Counted from the stretch's first letter, positions 7,984 through 15,975 are shown. The stretch: 25,356 nt of DNA from an uncultured Helicobacter sp. (GCF_937893305.1 NZ_CALBGN010000013.1:1-25356), one strand, 5' to 3'. Notes: generated by a model from the sequence alone, not told the origin. A program made the numbers and translations.

Positions 7984-9051
7984 TTAAAGTATAATTGGCA
8001 TAACAACTGTTGAGAAATTCTCACTCTTTAGGATAAATGGAGCATTTTTACCATTTAAAGCCCAAGTGAAAGTTGCTGTATCAATCTGTGTTAAAAAATC
8101 TAAAATATGCTTAGAATTAATTCCTATTTCAATTTCTTCAGTAATAGGGAGTTCTATTTCAATTTGTGTTTTTGCTTCAGAATTATCCTGACTTAAAGAT
8201 TCAAATAAAATTTCGTTAGATTTAAATATAAGTTTTACATCATTTGTTACGGAGTTGATAACTTTTATTCCTTCAATGATACTAGATTTTGGGATATTTA
8301 GTTCTATTTGCATTTCTTTTGGTAGGATTTTTTCATAATCTGGAAATTTTCCATTGATAAGATGTGAAAAGAAAATATAATTTTGTGATTTGATGATGAC
8401 ATTTTTTTCATTATAAAATAGCTCTACATTATCAAAAAATAATCTTTGGATTTCTGTGATTGCTTTTCTTGGGAAAATTAAAGATAAGTTTTTACCAGAT
8501 GGTTTTTCAAATTTAATAATTGCAAGGCGTTTTGTATCTGTGGCAATAAAATTATAAGAATATTCTTTAATATCTAGAAGCGCACCATTTAATTCGCGTT
8601 TTTGATTATTCATATCAACAACTGGAAAGATTTTTTTCATTGAAGTAATAAGTTCTAAAGAATTGATTTCTAATTTTGGTAAGGTTTCAAATTCTGGAAA
8701 AGTTGGAAATTCTTGAGCATTAAACATTGGGAGTTTAAAGGAGCTTCGATTTTGTTTGATGTGAAGATTTTCGTTGTTTGTGTAGAGATTAACTTCTCCT
8801 TCTTTTAGACGTTTGATAATATCTAAGATTTGCTTACCATTAACTGTTGCGATTCCTTCTTCTATGATATTTACAGAATCCGTAAGAGCGCAAAGTCCCA
8901 TTTCAAAATCTGTTGCTTTTGCAATAAGTTGATGATTTCTAGTTTCTAAGTAAATATGAGAAGTGATCTGACTAGAGTCTTTTTTATCTAAAAAAGGTTG
9001 TAAAGATGTGAAGATATTATCTAACACACTATTTGGAATCGTAATGTTCAT
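7984..9051 (-). CDS. dnaN: DNA polymerase III sliding clamp (beta subunit)
   Basis: DnaN dimerises into the ring that holds polymerase III on DNA and binds clamp-loader and repair partners. The 355-residue product matches the three-domain clamp in length. Recognisable stretches are LPMFNAQEFPTFP in the first domain, DTKRLAIIKF with FPRKAITEIQRLF in the middle, and a C-terminal half ending TVVMPIIL, the tail that closes the partner-binding pocket. The ATG at 9051 follows GGAG with a five-base spacer. The gene sits between dnaA and gyrB on the same strand, the classical origin order. It probably has its own promoter in the 170-base gap after dnaA, giving a leader of about 125 bases. Confidence 0.95.
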   Translation of the reverse strand: MNITIPNSVLDNIFTSLQPFLDKKDSSQITSHIYLETRNHQLIAKATDFEMGLCALTDSVNIIEEGIATVNGKQILDIIKRLKEGEVNLYTNNENLHIKQNRSSFKLPMFNAQEFPTFPEFETLPKLEINSLELITSMKKIFPVVDMNNQKRELNGALLDIKEYSYNFIATDTKRLAIIKFEKPSGKNLSLIFPRKAITEIQRLFFDNVELFYNEKNVIIKSQNYIFFSHLINGKFPDYEKILPKEMQIELNIPKSSIIEGIKVINSVTNDVKLIFKSNEILFESLSQDNSEAKTQIEIELPITEEIEIGINSKHILDFLTQIDTATFTWALNGKNAPFILKSENFSTVVMPIIL

Positions 9052-9221
9052 AAAAGCTCCTTATTTTTAAAAATTTTAGAAGTATTAGTAGGGCAATTGA
9101 ATTGTTGAATAACTGCTATAAGCTTCTAAAATTAGGGTTTTTTCTTTGGTATAAATGCTGTTTGAAATTTCACATTAATGCACAATTTTAGCAAAAGTTT
9201 GTTTGTGTCGTGTTTAAAAAG
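9052..9221 (-). promoter_or_regulatory. dnaA-dnaN spacer: dnaN promoter and long leader with inverted repeat
   Basis: On the minus strand TTTGCTAAAATT (-10 hexamer TAAAAT at 9185-9190) repeats, base for base, the element at the dnaA promoter. The predicted dnaN leader contains an 11-base perfect inverted repeat (9072-9082 with 9123-9133, 40-base loop) that ends about a dozen bases before the dnaN ribosome site. The loop contains a second short palindrome, CAATT-G-AATTG at 9094-9104. Only degenerate DnaA-box-like words are seen (for example TTATTCAAC on the minus strand near 9105-9113), so a role as a second origin element is possible but weak. Confidence 0.5.
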
Positions 9222-10514
9222 TTATTTTATTTTGTTTTTTATTTCTTCAATGATGGTTTTAAAGTTTTGATTTTCGTTGATTTCGTTTTGGATACTTTTC
9301 ATTGCTTTACTTACAGTGCTATGATCTTTCATTCCAAAATAATTTGCAAGAAAAGGCATTGAATTTGGTGTAAGAGTGCGTGCAAGGTAAATTACGATTT
9401 TACGGGCTGTTACGATATTTTTAGAGCGACTTTTGCTTTTAATATCAGAAGGTTTTAGATTATAATATTTTGAGACGGTTTCAATAATACAATCTATATC
9501 AATGTTTTCTTTGGATTCTTTGATATATTCTTTTAAAATGTCTTTGATAAAATCTAGGCTAATTTCTTGGATATTTGTAACATTCATTGAGAAGCTAAGT
9601 TTTACTAAAACGCCTTCAATTTCACGGATATTATCATTAATGTTTGCCGCGATGAAATTAATAATTGTATCGTTTAAATGGATTCCATCTAATTCACATT
9701 TTGCGCGGATAATGTTAATTTTTGTTTCTAATTCTGGTGGTTGAATATCCGCAAGCAAACCAGAAGTAAAGCGTGTTTTTAATCTTTCTTCTAAACCTTT
9801 CATATCTTTTGGAGGGCGATCAGAAGTTAAAACAATTTGTTTATGGTTTTCTTTAAGTTCATTAAATGTGTGAAAAAATTCTTCTTGGATTTGATCTTTT
9901 CCGCTTAAAAACTGAATATCATCAATGAGCAAATAGTCACAAGCGCGGTATTTTTCACGGAATCGTTCCATTGTGTTGTTGCGAATATGGAGTAAAAAAT
10001 CATTTAAAAATTGCTCACTTGTTGTGTAAATTACATTTTTACCTACATTAACATTTGCATTGCCAATTGCATTTAATAAATGCGTTTTGCCAAGTCCAGT
10101 GTTTCCATAAATCACTAAAGGATTATAACTTGTGCTTTGGTTTTGTGCCACGGCTTTTGCGACATTAAAAGCAAAAGTGTTAGAATTACCCACAACAAAG
10201 GATGCAAAGGTAAAGGAGGGATTGAGATTTGATGCGGTGTTTTGTTTGCGATGATTTGGTTTGTTATCCTTTTTTTTGTTTGGATTTAGCACTTCAACGA
10301 CAACTTCTGGTTTAAAACCACTATGGATTTCAAAAAGATGAGCGATTTTATTTGCGTATTTTGTTTTAATCCAGCTTGCTATAAAAACATTAGGAGCATT
10401 TAGCACAACTCTATCATCACGAGAGTATTTTTCATTATAAGATAATTGACTAATATAATTATCAAATTCAAAAGGTGTTAGCTCATTTTTTAATTGTAAA
10501 AGGACAAAATGCAA
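9222..10514 (-). CDS. dnaA: Chromosomal replication initiator protein DnaA
   Basis: DnaA binds boxes at oriC, oligomerises with ATP and opens the duplex. Numbering from the longest frame (434 residues, TTG at 10526): domain I about 1-75 (LKNELTPFEFDNYI), a basic linker, AAA+ domain with Walker A GNTGLGKTH at 141-149 and Walker B YLLIDD at 198-203, and DNA-binding domain IV with IVIYLARTLTPNSMPFLANYFGMKDHSTVS at roughly 377-406 as its signature helix-turn-helix region. No ATG is available. The TTG at 10526 has no ribosome site and abuts a predicted leader hairpin, while the in-frame TTG at 10514 has GGAGAG (10519-10524) at proper spacing, so I start there (430 residues). The longer form fits domain I slightly better, so the start stays open. 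Likely autoregulated, since DnaA boxes lie in its leader. Confidence 0.94.
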   Translation of the reverse strand: MHFVLLQLKNELTPFEFDNYISQLSYNEKYSRDDRVVLNAPNVFIASWIKTKYANKIAHLFEIHSGFKPEVVVEVLNPNKKKDNKPNHRKQNTASNLNPSFTFASFVVGNSNTFAFNVAKAVAQNQSTSYNPLVIYGNTGLGKTHLLNAIGNANVNVGKNVIYTTSEQFLNDFLLHIRNNTMERFREKYRACDYLLIDDIQFLSGKDQIQEEFFHTFNELKENHKQIVLTSDRPPKDMKGLEERLKTRFTSGLLADIQPPELETKINIIRAKCELDGIHLNDTIINFIAANINDNIREIEGVLVKLSFSMNVTNIQEISLDFIKDILKEYIKESKENIDIDCIIETVSKYYNLKPSDIKSKSRSKNIVTARKIVIYLARTLTPNSMPFLANYFGMKDHSTVSKAMKSIQNEINENQNFKTIIEEIKNKIK

Positions 10515-10528
10515 AGGACTCTCCAAAG

Positions 10529-10537
10529 TTATTCACA
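10529..10537 (+). promoter_or_regulatory. DnaA box, perfect TTATTCACA
   Basis: The nonamer TTATTCACA matches the campylobacterotal DnaA-box consensus. It forms an inverted pair with the box at 10552-10560, separated by 14 bases. It falls inside the predicted dnaA leader, just before the start codons. Confidence 0.7.
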
Positions 10538-10540
10538 GAG

Positions 10541-10549
10541 TGTGAAAAA
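10541..10549 (-). promoter_or_regulatory. Near-match DnaA box TTTTTCACA
   Basis: The minus strand reads TTTTTCACA, eight of nine bases identical to the flanking perfect boxes. It lies in the same orientation as, and two bases from, the box at 10552-10560, making a tight cluster. Confidence 0.45.
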
Positions 10550-10551
10550 GA

Positions 10552-10560
10552 TGTGAATAA
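10552..10560 (-). promoter_or_regulatory. DnaA box, perfect TTATTCACA (reverse)
   Basis: TGTGAATAA on the plus strand is the exact complement of the box at 10529-10537. It begins about nine bases downstream of the dnaA -10 box, so DnaA bound here would cover the transcription start. Confidence 0.7.
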
Positions 10561-10651
10561 GTTGTGGAATTTTAGCAAATTTTTTAATTTAATCTATAAA
10601 AATAGATAACTTTAGTAGAATCCCAAAATATTTTTTTGATTTAAGGTTATG

Positions 10652-11134
10652 ATGAATATTTTAGGAATTGATCCGGGAAGTAGAAATTGTGGTTATGCAA
10701 TTATTAAGTTAGAAAATAGCGCAATTTCTTTGATTGAAGCGGGATTAATTAAAATTAAAGAGCGGATTTTACAAGATCAAATTGTAGAATTTGTTGAGGG
10801 AATTGATCTTGTTTTAAAACAACATAAAATTGATAGCGTTGCTATTGAAGATATGTTTTATGCGTATAATCCAAAAACTGTGATAAAACTTGCACAATTT
10901 AGGGGAGCTTTAAGTCTTAAGATTTTACAAGAATTAGGAAATTTTGCAGAATATACACCTTTGCAAGTCAAAAAGGCACTCACAGGAAATGGAAAAGCGG
11001 CAAAAGAACAAGTTGCTTTTATGGTAAAACGCTTGCTTGGGATTAAAGGAGAAATTAAACCACTTGATATCACAGATGCCATTGCTATTGCAATTACACA
11101 CGCACAACGCTTAAAACTTCAAAAAGGACGATAA
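10652..11134 (+). CDS. ruvC: Crossover junction endodeoxyribonuclease RuvC
   Basis: RuvC cuts Holliday junctions with the RuvAB motor at the end of recombinational repair. The 160-residue protein has all four acidic catalytic residues: Asp7 in GIDPGS, Glu66 in IED, and Asp139 and Asp142 in PLDITDA. The stretch YTPLQVKKALTGNGKAAKEQV is typical of the family. Two ATG codons are adjacent (10649 and 10652); the second is chosen because AAGG at 10643-10646 then has a five-base spacer and the protein begins MNILGIDPG as in relatives. It is divergent from dnaA across the origin. Its TAA overlaps the thyX ATG as TAATG. Confidence 0.96.
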   Translation: MNILGIDPGSRNCGYAIIKLENSAISLIEAGLIKIKERILQDQIVEFVEGIDLVLKQHKIDSVAIEDMFYAYNPKTVIKLAQFRGALSLKILQELGNFAEYTPLQVKKALTGNGKAAKEQVAFMVKRLLGIKGEIKPLDITDAIAIAITHAQRLKLQKGR

Positions 11135-11760
11135 TGCAAATTGAATTATTAACATATACAGATTTAAACATTTGCTCTCACGCAATTAGAACTTGCTGGC
11201 AAAGCTTTGAAAAAGGCGACAATGGTGGAGAAAAGGACAAAGAACTTATTGATAGAGTCGGAAATAAATTTAAACACGCTTCAACACTTGAACACTTACA
11301 TTATACTTTTTATATTCAAGGGATTAGTCGGGCTTGTTTGCAAGAATTAGCAAGGCATAGAATGGCATCTTTAAGTGTAAAATCAAGCCGTTACACGCTA
11401 AAAGAACTTAAAGAGATGGAATCTTTTTTACCATTGTGCGGTGAAAATTATAAAAGAGCAGAACAATTTTTAGTTTTTACAGAAAATCAGGCTGTTAATG
11501 AAGCATCCATTTATGCACTAGAGAGTTTGAGAAAATTACTTGTGGCAAATATTAGCAATGATTTAGCAAAGTTTGCAATGCCAGAATCCTATAAGACAGA
11601 ACTTACTTGGAGTATTAATGCAAGAAGTTTGCAAAATTTTTTAGCTTTAAGGACTTCTAAGGCAGCACTTTGGGAGATTAGAGAATTAGCATTTAATCTT
11701 TTTAATACACTCCCTAAAGAACATCAATTTATTTTTAATGATGTATTAAGCGATGCTTGA
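11134..11760 (+). CDS. thyX: Flavin-dependent thymidylate synthase ThyX
   Basis: ThyX makes dTMP from dUMP using methylene-tetrahydrofolate and FAD/NADPH. It is unrelated in fold to the classical ThyA. The signature RHR-x7-S is intact at residues 74-84 (RHRMASLSVKS, followed by SRY). The active-site region FKHASTLEHLHYTFYIQGIS near 46-65 and the C-terminal SINARSLQNFLALRTSKAALWEIRELA also fit the family. At 208 residues it has normal length. Its ATG overlaps the ruvC stop by one base with AAGGA upstream, and its 3' end overlaps rnr by eight bases, so it is translated within a coupled ruvC-thyX-rnr-holA unit next to the origin. Confidence 0.95.
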   Translation: MQIELLTYTDLNICSHAIRTCWQSFEKGDNGGEKDKELIDRVGNKFKHASTLEHLHYTFYIQGISRACLQELARHRMASLSVKSSRYTLKELKEMESFLPLCGENYKRAEQFLVFTENQAVNEASIYALESLRKLLVANISNDLAKFAMPESYKTELTWSINARSLQNFLALRTSKAALWEIRELAFNLFNTLPKEHQFIFNDVLSDA

Positions 11761-13903
11761 ATTTTTAAACTTACTGAAAAATGGGATTCCACTTGATTTT
11801 AAACTTGCGGAATCTTTTTTAAAGATTTTGGAAACTTTGCGTGCTTTTGATGTGTTAGAAGTGCGTAAAAATTGCTATGTGTTAAAAAGGCGATTTTGCA
11901 TAGGAAAAATTGAGCTTGCAAGAGAAGGCTATGGATTTGTAGTCCCTTTGCCAAAAGGAAATGCGCGCGATTGGCTTGTGGAAAAAAAGTTACTAAAAGG
12001 CGCACAAAAAGGAGATATTGTCCTAGCTAAAATGTTAAACAAACAACACAACGGACGCCTTTATGCAAAAGTGCTTCAAATTTTAGAAGCAAAACAAAGC
12101 ACATTGCTTTGTTATTTAGAAAAATATAAATTAGATTGTATGGCAATCTCTATCCCTAATGAAATCCCTTATAAAATCAAAGCAACACAAAAATCCCTAA
12201 AGACACTCCCGCCAAATACACTTTTAAAGCTTAATCCCAAAAATGGAGAAATTTTAGAAATTTTAGGTGCATTAAGTGATCCTAAAATTGATGAAACCAT
12301 AGCTTTAAGTCTTTATAATAGGCAAGAATCTTTTAGTTTGCAAGCAGAAATTGAAGCAGAGAGTTTTAAACCTGTGTTGATTAAAGATTTTAAAGAAAGA
12401 GAAAATTGCTCACATTTAGCTTTTTGCGCAATTGATCCCGTGGGGGCGAAAGATCACGATGATGCGATTTTTTATGATGTAGAAAACTCTACACTTTATG
12501 TTGCTATTGCAGATGTGAGCTATTATGTAAAAAAAGATTCCGCACTTGATTTAGAAGCAAAAATGCGCGGATTTAGTGTGTATTTCCCAAATAAATCTAT
12601 CCCTATGTTACCAAGGGCTTTAAGTGAAAATCTTTGTTCTTTGAGTGAGGGAAATTTGCGGCTTGCAATGGTGTGGAAAATCCGCCTGCATAAACGCACA
12701 AAAGCGGTGCTAAATAGTGAGCTTTTTGAAGCAGTGATTAAAGTGCGTCAAAAACTTACTTATGAAGAAGTTGATACATTGCTAGAATCCAAAAAAAGTC
12801 CCACTATAAAAGCAAATCTAAAGCCGATGTTATTTGCTCTAAATGATTTAGCACAAAAACTTCGTCAAAAACGCTTAAAAAATGGATTTGATTTTTTAGG
12901 TGATGAGAGTGTAATGGAGCTTGATAAGAATTTAGAATTAAAGGATTTGCAGTTAAAATCACAGACACTAAGTCATCAGCTTGTAGAAGAATGTATGCTT
13001 CTAGCAAATCTTCAAAGCGCATTGTTGCAAAGTCAGCAAAGCACGCAAACAGATGAGCGATTAAAATTAGGAATCTATCGTGTGCATAATGCGCCAAAAG
13101 CAGAAAGCATTGAAGAGCTGTTTGCAGAATTTAGATTGCTTGGAATTTGGCAGAAAAATACAATCCCAAAGAATACTAAAGAATTTCACAAGGCAATTTT
13201 AGAGATTCAAATGCTAATAAAAGATTCTAATTTAGCAGCAGAAGTTGATAAACTCATTATCCGTTCTATGCAGCAAGCAACTTATGCTAGCCATAATATC
13301 GGGCATTTTGGATTAGGTTTTGAAAGTTATAGCCATTTTACTTCACCAATTCGCCGTTATAGTGATTTGCTTTTACATAGAATTTTAAAGGCTAAAATTC
13401 AGTTAAATGTAGAATCTTTAGAATCTCTACCTCAAATTTGTGAAGATTTAAGTCAAAAAGAAAGAGAAGTTGCAAAGATAGAATTAGATTTTAAAGATCG
13501 TAAATTTGCACGCTATTTAAACAAAAAAATCGGACAGGCATATTTAGGCGTTATCATTAATGATAAAAGTCCAGAACTAGTTACTCTAACAACTCCACCT
13601 TTGCAAGGTGCGCGTATTGTTTGTTTAAAAGGTGTTGGTGTGAAATACCAAAAAGTGCGTGTGCAAATTATTGATGTAAATCTTGCCACAGCAAAAGTGT
13701 ATGGCAGAATCTTAGAATGCTTTAATGAAGGATTTGGAATTCAAAGTGAGCAAATCTCTAAATATCTTTTTACAAAAACGCGTCAAAAGACACAAAATAT
13801 GCGTCAAAGAGCAAAATTTAATGCAAAAACAATGCAAAAATATCTTAAAAGATCTAAAAGATCAAAACATACAAAAAGCAGGCTTCGCCATAAAGGGAAA
13901 TAA
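11753..13903 (+). CDS. rnr: Ribonuclease R (RNB-family exoribonuclease)
   Basis: RNase R degrades structured RNA processively from the 3' end. The 716-residue protein has N-terminal cold-shock-like OB segments (GKIELAREGYGFVVP near 51-65), then the RNB catalytic domain with the aspartate cluster Asp228, Asp234, Asp236 and Asp237 in AIDPVGAKDHDDA, and the late motif HFTSPIRRYSDLLLHRIL. A C-terminal S1-like segment and a highly basic tail (rich in Lys, Arg and Gln from about residue 675) follow. It is shorter than the E. coli protein (813) but in the range of this phylum. The ATG sits inside the thyX 3' end without a clear ribosome site, so it probably depends on coupling. Its stop overlaps the holA start. 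Confidence 0.93.
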   Translation: MLEFLNLLKNGIPLDFKLAESFLKILETLRAFDVLEVRKNCYVLKRRFCIGKIELAREGYGFVVPLPKGNARDWLVEKKLLKGAQKGDIVLAKMLNKQHNGRLYAKVLQILEAKQSTLLCYLEKYKLDCMAISIPNEIPYKIKATQKSLKTLPPNTLLKLNPKNGEILEILGALSDPKIDETIALSLYNRQESFSLQAEIEAESFKPVLIKDFKERENCSHLAFCAIDPVGAKDHDDAIFYDVENSTLYVAIADVSYYVKKDSALDLEAKMRGFSVYFPNKSIPMLPRALSENLCSLSEGNLRLAMVWKIRLHKRTKAVLNSELFEAVIKVRQKLTYEEVDTLLESKKSPTIKANLKPMLFALNDLAQKLRQKRLKNGFDFLGDESVMELDKNLELKDLQLKSQTLSHQLVEECMLLANLQSALLQSQQSTQTDERLKLGIYRVHNAPKAESIEELFAEFRLLGIWQKNTIPKNTKEFHKAILEIQMLIKDSNLAAEVDKLIIRSMQQATYASHNIGHFGLGFESYSHFTSPIRRYSDLLLHRILKAKIQLNVESLESLPQICEDLSQKEREVAKIELDFKDRKFARYLNKKIGQAYLGVIINDKSPELVTLTTPPLQGARIVCLKGVGVKYQKVRVQIIDVNLATAKVYGRILECFNEGFGIQSEQISKYLFTKTRQKTQNMRQRAKFNAKTMQKYLKRSKRSKHTKSRLRHKGK

Positions 13904-14916
13904 TGTATAAAAAAGAATTAGACACAAAACTTGCCCAAAATGCACAAATTCGTGCGATTTTTCTTTATGGGGCGGATTTATTTTTAATCGGATATTATGG
14001 GGAAAAAATTGCAAACAAATTTTTAGAACAAGGCTTTGAAAAAAACAGTTTTTATTTTGGAGAATTTGATTTTCAAAATGCACTAAGTTGTTTTACACAA
14101 GGATCACTTTTTGGTGGAGCAGCACTTGTTTGGATAAAAGTAGAAAAAAAGATTCCAAAAAAACAACTTGATACTTTAATAGAAACTTTGCTTAAAAATG
14201 GAGATGGAGCATTAATTGTAGAATTTTATCAAGCAGAAAATAAAACAAGTGCTGAATATGCCGCAGATGCTAAAGCTATGAGTGGGAGTTTTGGGACAAA
14301 TTTAGCAAAACAAGGTGTATTTGAAGCGCGTTTTTTTGCACCTAATTTTTATGAAGCCATGCCGATTTTAAAAGAATATGCGACAAAACTAAATATTAAG
14401 ATTTCAGATTTTTTATTACATAAAATCTTTGAGCAGCAAAATTTAGATTTAGGCTTAAGTCTTGCAGAATTGCGCAAATATGGAATTTTTACACAAGAAA
14501 TCACTGCAGAAATGGTGGATAATTTAGGTTATGGATTAGGGAGTGTTCAAGTTGATGAGATTTTAGAATTATTACTCCTTAAAAAGCCCTATTTTAATAA
14601 GCTTTCACATTTTTTAGAGCAAGGCTTTGATGAGAGTCAGCTTATAAAAACAGTGCAAAAGTATTTTTTTAGTCTTTTTTTTCTTACGACGCATATTAAA
14701 TTAAAAGGCGATTTTAATTACGCAGAAGCATTAGGATATAATCCCCCAAAAGCAGTTTTAGAAAAGAAAAAATCCCTTGCTACAAAAATTAAAGAAACAC
14801 AATATGAATCTATATTCTTCATATTAAACACTTGGAAAGAAGAGTTTTTTCAAGGAATTAATCGTGGTAATGGATTTTTAAACGCCTTAATAAAAATTCA
14901 AGCAATTTTAAGATAA
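13903..14916 (+). CDS. holA: DNA polymerase III delta subunit
   Basis: HolA is the clamp-loader subunit that opens the DnaN ring. The 337-residue product begins with the AAA+-like start IRAIFLYGADLFLIGYYGEKI, followed by LVEFYQ-type core strands (GALIVEFYQAENK) and a helical C-terminal collar domain (VDEILELLLLKKPYFNKLSHFLEQG, then FLNALIKIQAIL). Delta lacks an active Walker motif, and none is seen. The ATG overlaps the rnr TAA as TAATG, with AAGGG five bases upstream. Sequence conservation in this family is low, so the call also leans on the rnr-holA-rpsF-ssb-rpsR order, which is familiar from Helicobacter. Confidence 0.86.
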   Translation: MYKKELDTKLAQNAQIRAIFLYGADLFLIGYYGEKIANKFLEQGFEKNSFYFGEFDFQNALSCFTQGSLFGGAALVWIKVEKKIPKKQLDTLIETLLKNGDGALIVEFYQAENKTSAEYAADAKAMSGSFGTNLAKQGVFEARFFAPNFYEAMPILKEYATKLNIKISDFLLHKIFEQQNLDLGLSLAELRKYGIFTQEITAEMVDNLGYGLGSVQVDEILELLLLKKPYFNKLSHFLEQGFDESQLIKTVQKYFFSLFFLTTHIKLKGDFNYAEALGYNPPKAVLEKKKSLATKIKETQYESIFFILNTWKEEFFQGINRGNGFLNALIKIQAILR

Positions 14917-14965
14917 AATCCATCCCTTTACATTTTGTAAAAATTGTAAAAAACCTAATAAATCC

Positions 14966-14992
14966 TTGCTCTTTTCATAAAGAAAAGGGCAA
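14966..14992 (+). promoter_or_regulatory. Hairpin in the rpsF-ssb-rpsR leader
   Basis: An 11-base-pair stem (14966-14976 with 14982-14992, one G-T pair) with loop ATAAA ends six bases before the rpsF ribosome site. No T run follows, so it is not a terminator. In other bacteria the S6:S18 complex binds a structured leader of its own operon. The CCG element typical of that site is not present here, so autoregulation is only a possibility. An AT-rich candidate promoter (TAAAAT at 14914-14919) overlaps the holA stop. Confidence 0.5.
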
Positions 14993-15009
14993 ATCCATAA
15001 GGAGAATAT

Positions 15010-15396
15010 ATGCGTTTTTATGAGACGATGTTTGTGGTAAAACCCACTTTAACACAAGAAGAAATCATCCAAAAGATTGATTTTTACAAAGCTGCAATTC
15101 TTAACAATGGCGGTGAAATTAGTGCGACTTTAGATATGGGAATGCGCAATCTTGCTTATGAAATCAAAAAAAATAAGCGCGGATATTATTTCGTTATTTA
15201 TTTTAAAGCAGAGCCAAAACTTGTTTTAGAATTAGAGCGTTTATATCGCATTAATGAAGAAATTTTGCGCTTTATTGTGATTAAATATGAGAGCAAAAAA
15301 GAGCAAAAAGCTTGGGAAACATTAGTAGATCGCGCAATTCATAATAAAAAATCTGCGCCATTAAAAGAAGTTGAGGATAAGCCACAAGAGGTTTAA
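15010..15396 (+). CDS. rpsF: 30S ribosomal protein S6
   Basis: S6 binds the central domain of 16S rRNA together with S18. The 128-residue protein starts MRFYETMFVVKPTLTQEE, with NLAYEIKKNKRGYYFVIYF and LYRINEEILRFIVIKY, all typical S6 strands. A Lys/Glu-rich tail after residue 110 is longer than in many homologues. AAGGAG at 14999-15004 lies five bases before the ATG. It is the first gene of the rpsF-ssb-rpsR trio and has a structured leader. Confidence 0.97.
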   Translation: MRFYETMFVVKPTLTQEEIIQKIDFYKAAILNNGGEISATLDMGMRNLAYEIKKNKRGYYFVIYFKAEPKLVLELERLYRINEEILRFIVIKYESKKEQKAWETLVDRAIHNKKSAPLKEVEDKPQEV

Positions 15397-15417
15397 ATCT
15401 AAGGTAAGGATATTATA

Positions 15418-15966
15418 ATGTTTAACAAAGTCATTTTAGTTGGAAACTTAACAAGAGATGTTGAGTTGCGCTATTTGCAAAATGGAAGTGCATTGGCAAA
15501 ACTAGGGCTTGCTACAAATCGCCGTTATAACAAACAAGATGGTACACAAGGCGAAGAAGTCTGTTTCGTTGATGTGAATCTTTTTGGTCGCACAGCTGAA
15601 GTGGCAAATCAATACTTAAGACGCGGTTCTAAGGTGTTGATTGAAGGGCGTTTAGTGCTTGAAAGTTGGACAGATAATACCGGGCAAAAGCGTAGTAAGC
15701 ATAGTATTACTGCTGAGAGTATGCAAATGCTTGGTGGAAAAGCAGAAGGTGGAATCCAAAATGGTGGATATAGCCAAAATGGTGATTATCAAGAGAATTA
15801 TGAGCAAGGAAACTATAGTGGAAATAGTAGCAATTCATACAATAGCTATGAGAACCAACATAGTTACAATAGCCAATCAAATTCTCAAAAGCCAAGGGCG
15901 CAAAATCCTCAAAAAGAAGATGGGATTCCAACTATTGATATTAATGATGAAGAAATACCATTTTAA
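15418..15966 (+). CDS. ssb: Single-stranded DNA-binding protein
   Basis: SSB coats single-stranded DNA as a tetramer and recruits repair and replication enzymes through its tail. The 182-residue protein has an OB fold at about 1-105 (MFNKVILVGNLTRDVELRYL, then VFVDV-like strand EVCFVDVNLFGRTAEVANQYL, KVLIEGRL). A disordered linker rich in Gly, Asn, Gln, Ser and Tyr follows, and the acidic tip is DINDEEIPF. The linker DNA is repetitive (NSSNSYNSYENQHSYNSQSN in the protein). The ATG has AAGGA with a seven-base spacer, 21 bases after rpsF. An overlapping open frame in the linker region is a by-product of that composition. Confidence 0.97.
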   Translation: MFNKVILVGNLTRDVELRYLQNGSALAKLGLATNRRYNKQDGTQGEEVCFVDVNLFGRTAEVANQYLRRGSKVLIEGRLVLESWTDNTGQKRSKHSITAESMQMLGGKAEGGIQNGGYSQNGDYQENYEQGNYSGNSSNSYNSYENQHSYNSQSNSQKPRAQNPQKEDGIPTIDINDEEIPF

Positions 15967-15975
15967 AGGAACATT

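Larger units (their letters stand above)
10527..10648. other. Candidate origin of replication (oriC) between dnaA and ruvC
   Basis: This gap lies where gene direction flips from minus to plus. It contains two perfect, oppositely oriented DnaA boxes and one near match at 10529-10560, then a strongly AT-rich stretch (about 10571-10640) suitable as an unwinding element, including TAGTAG at 10613-10618 that resembles DnaA-trio repeats. The dnaA -10 box (minus strand TAAAAT, 10569-10574) separates boxes from the AT-rich part. Candidate ruvC -10 boxes are TATAAA at 10595-10600 or TAGAAT at 10616-10621. Related genera use the spacers on one or both sides of dnaA as origin, so placement is well supported but untested. 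Confidence 0.75.

Noticed and set aside
9094..9113. DnaA boxes in the dnaA-dnaN spacer.
   Set aside because: The best word there (TTATTCAAC) loses the essential CACA end; too weak to list as a box.
10542..10570. A fourth DnaA box at TTGTGGAAT (10562-10570).
   Set aside because: Only six of nine bases agree with the closest consensus.
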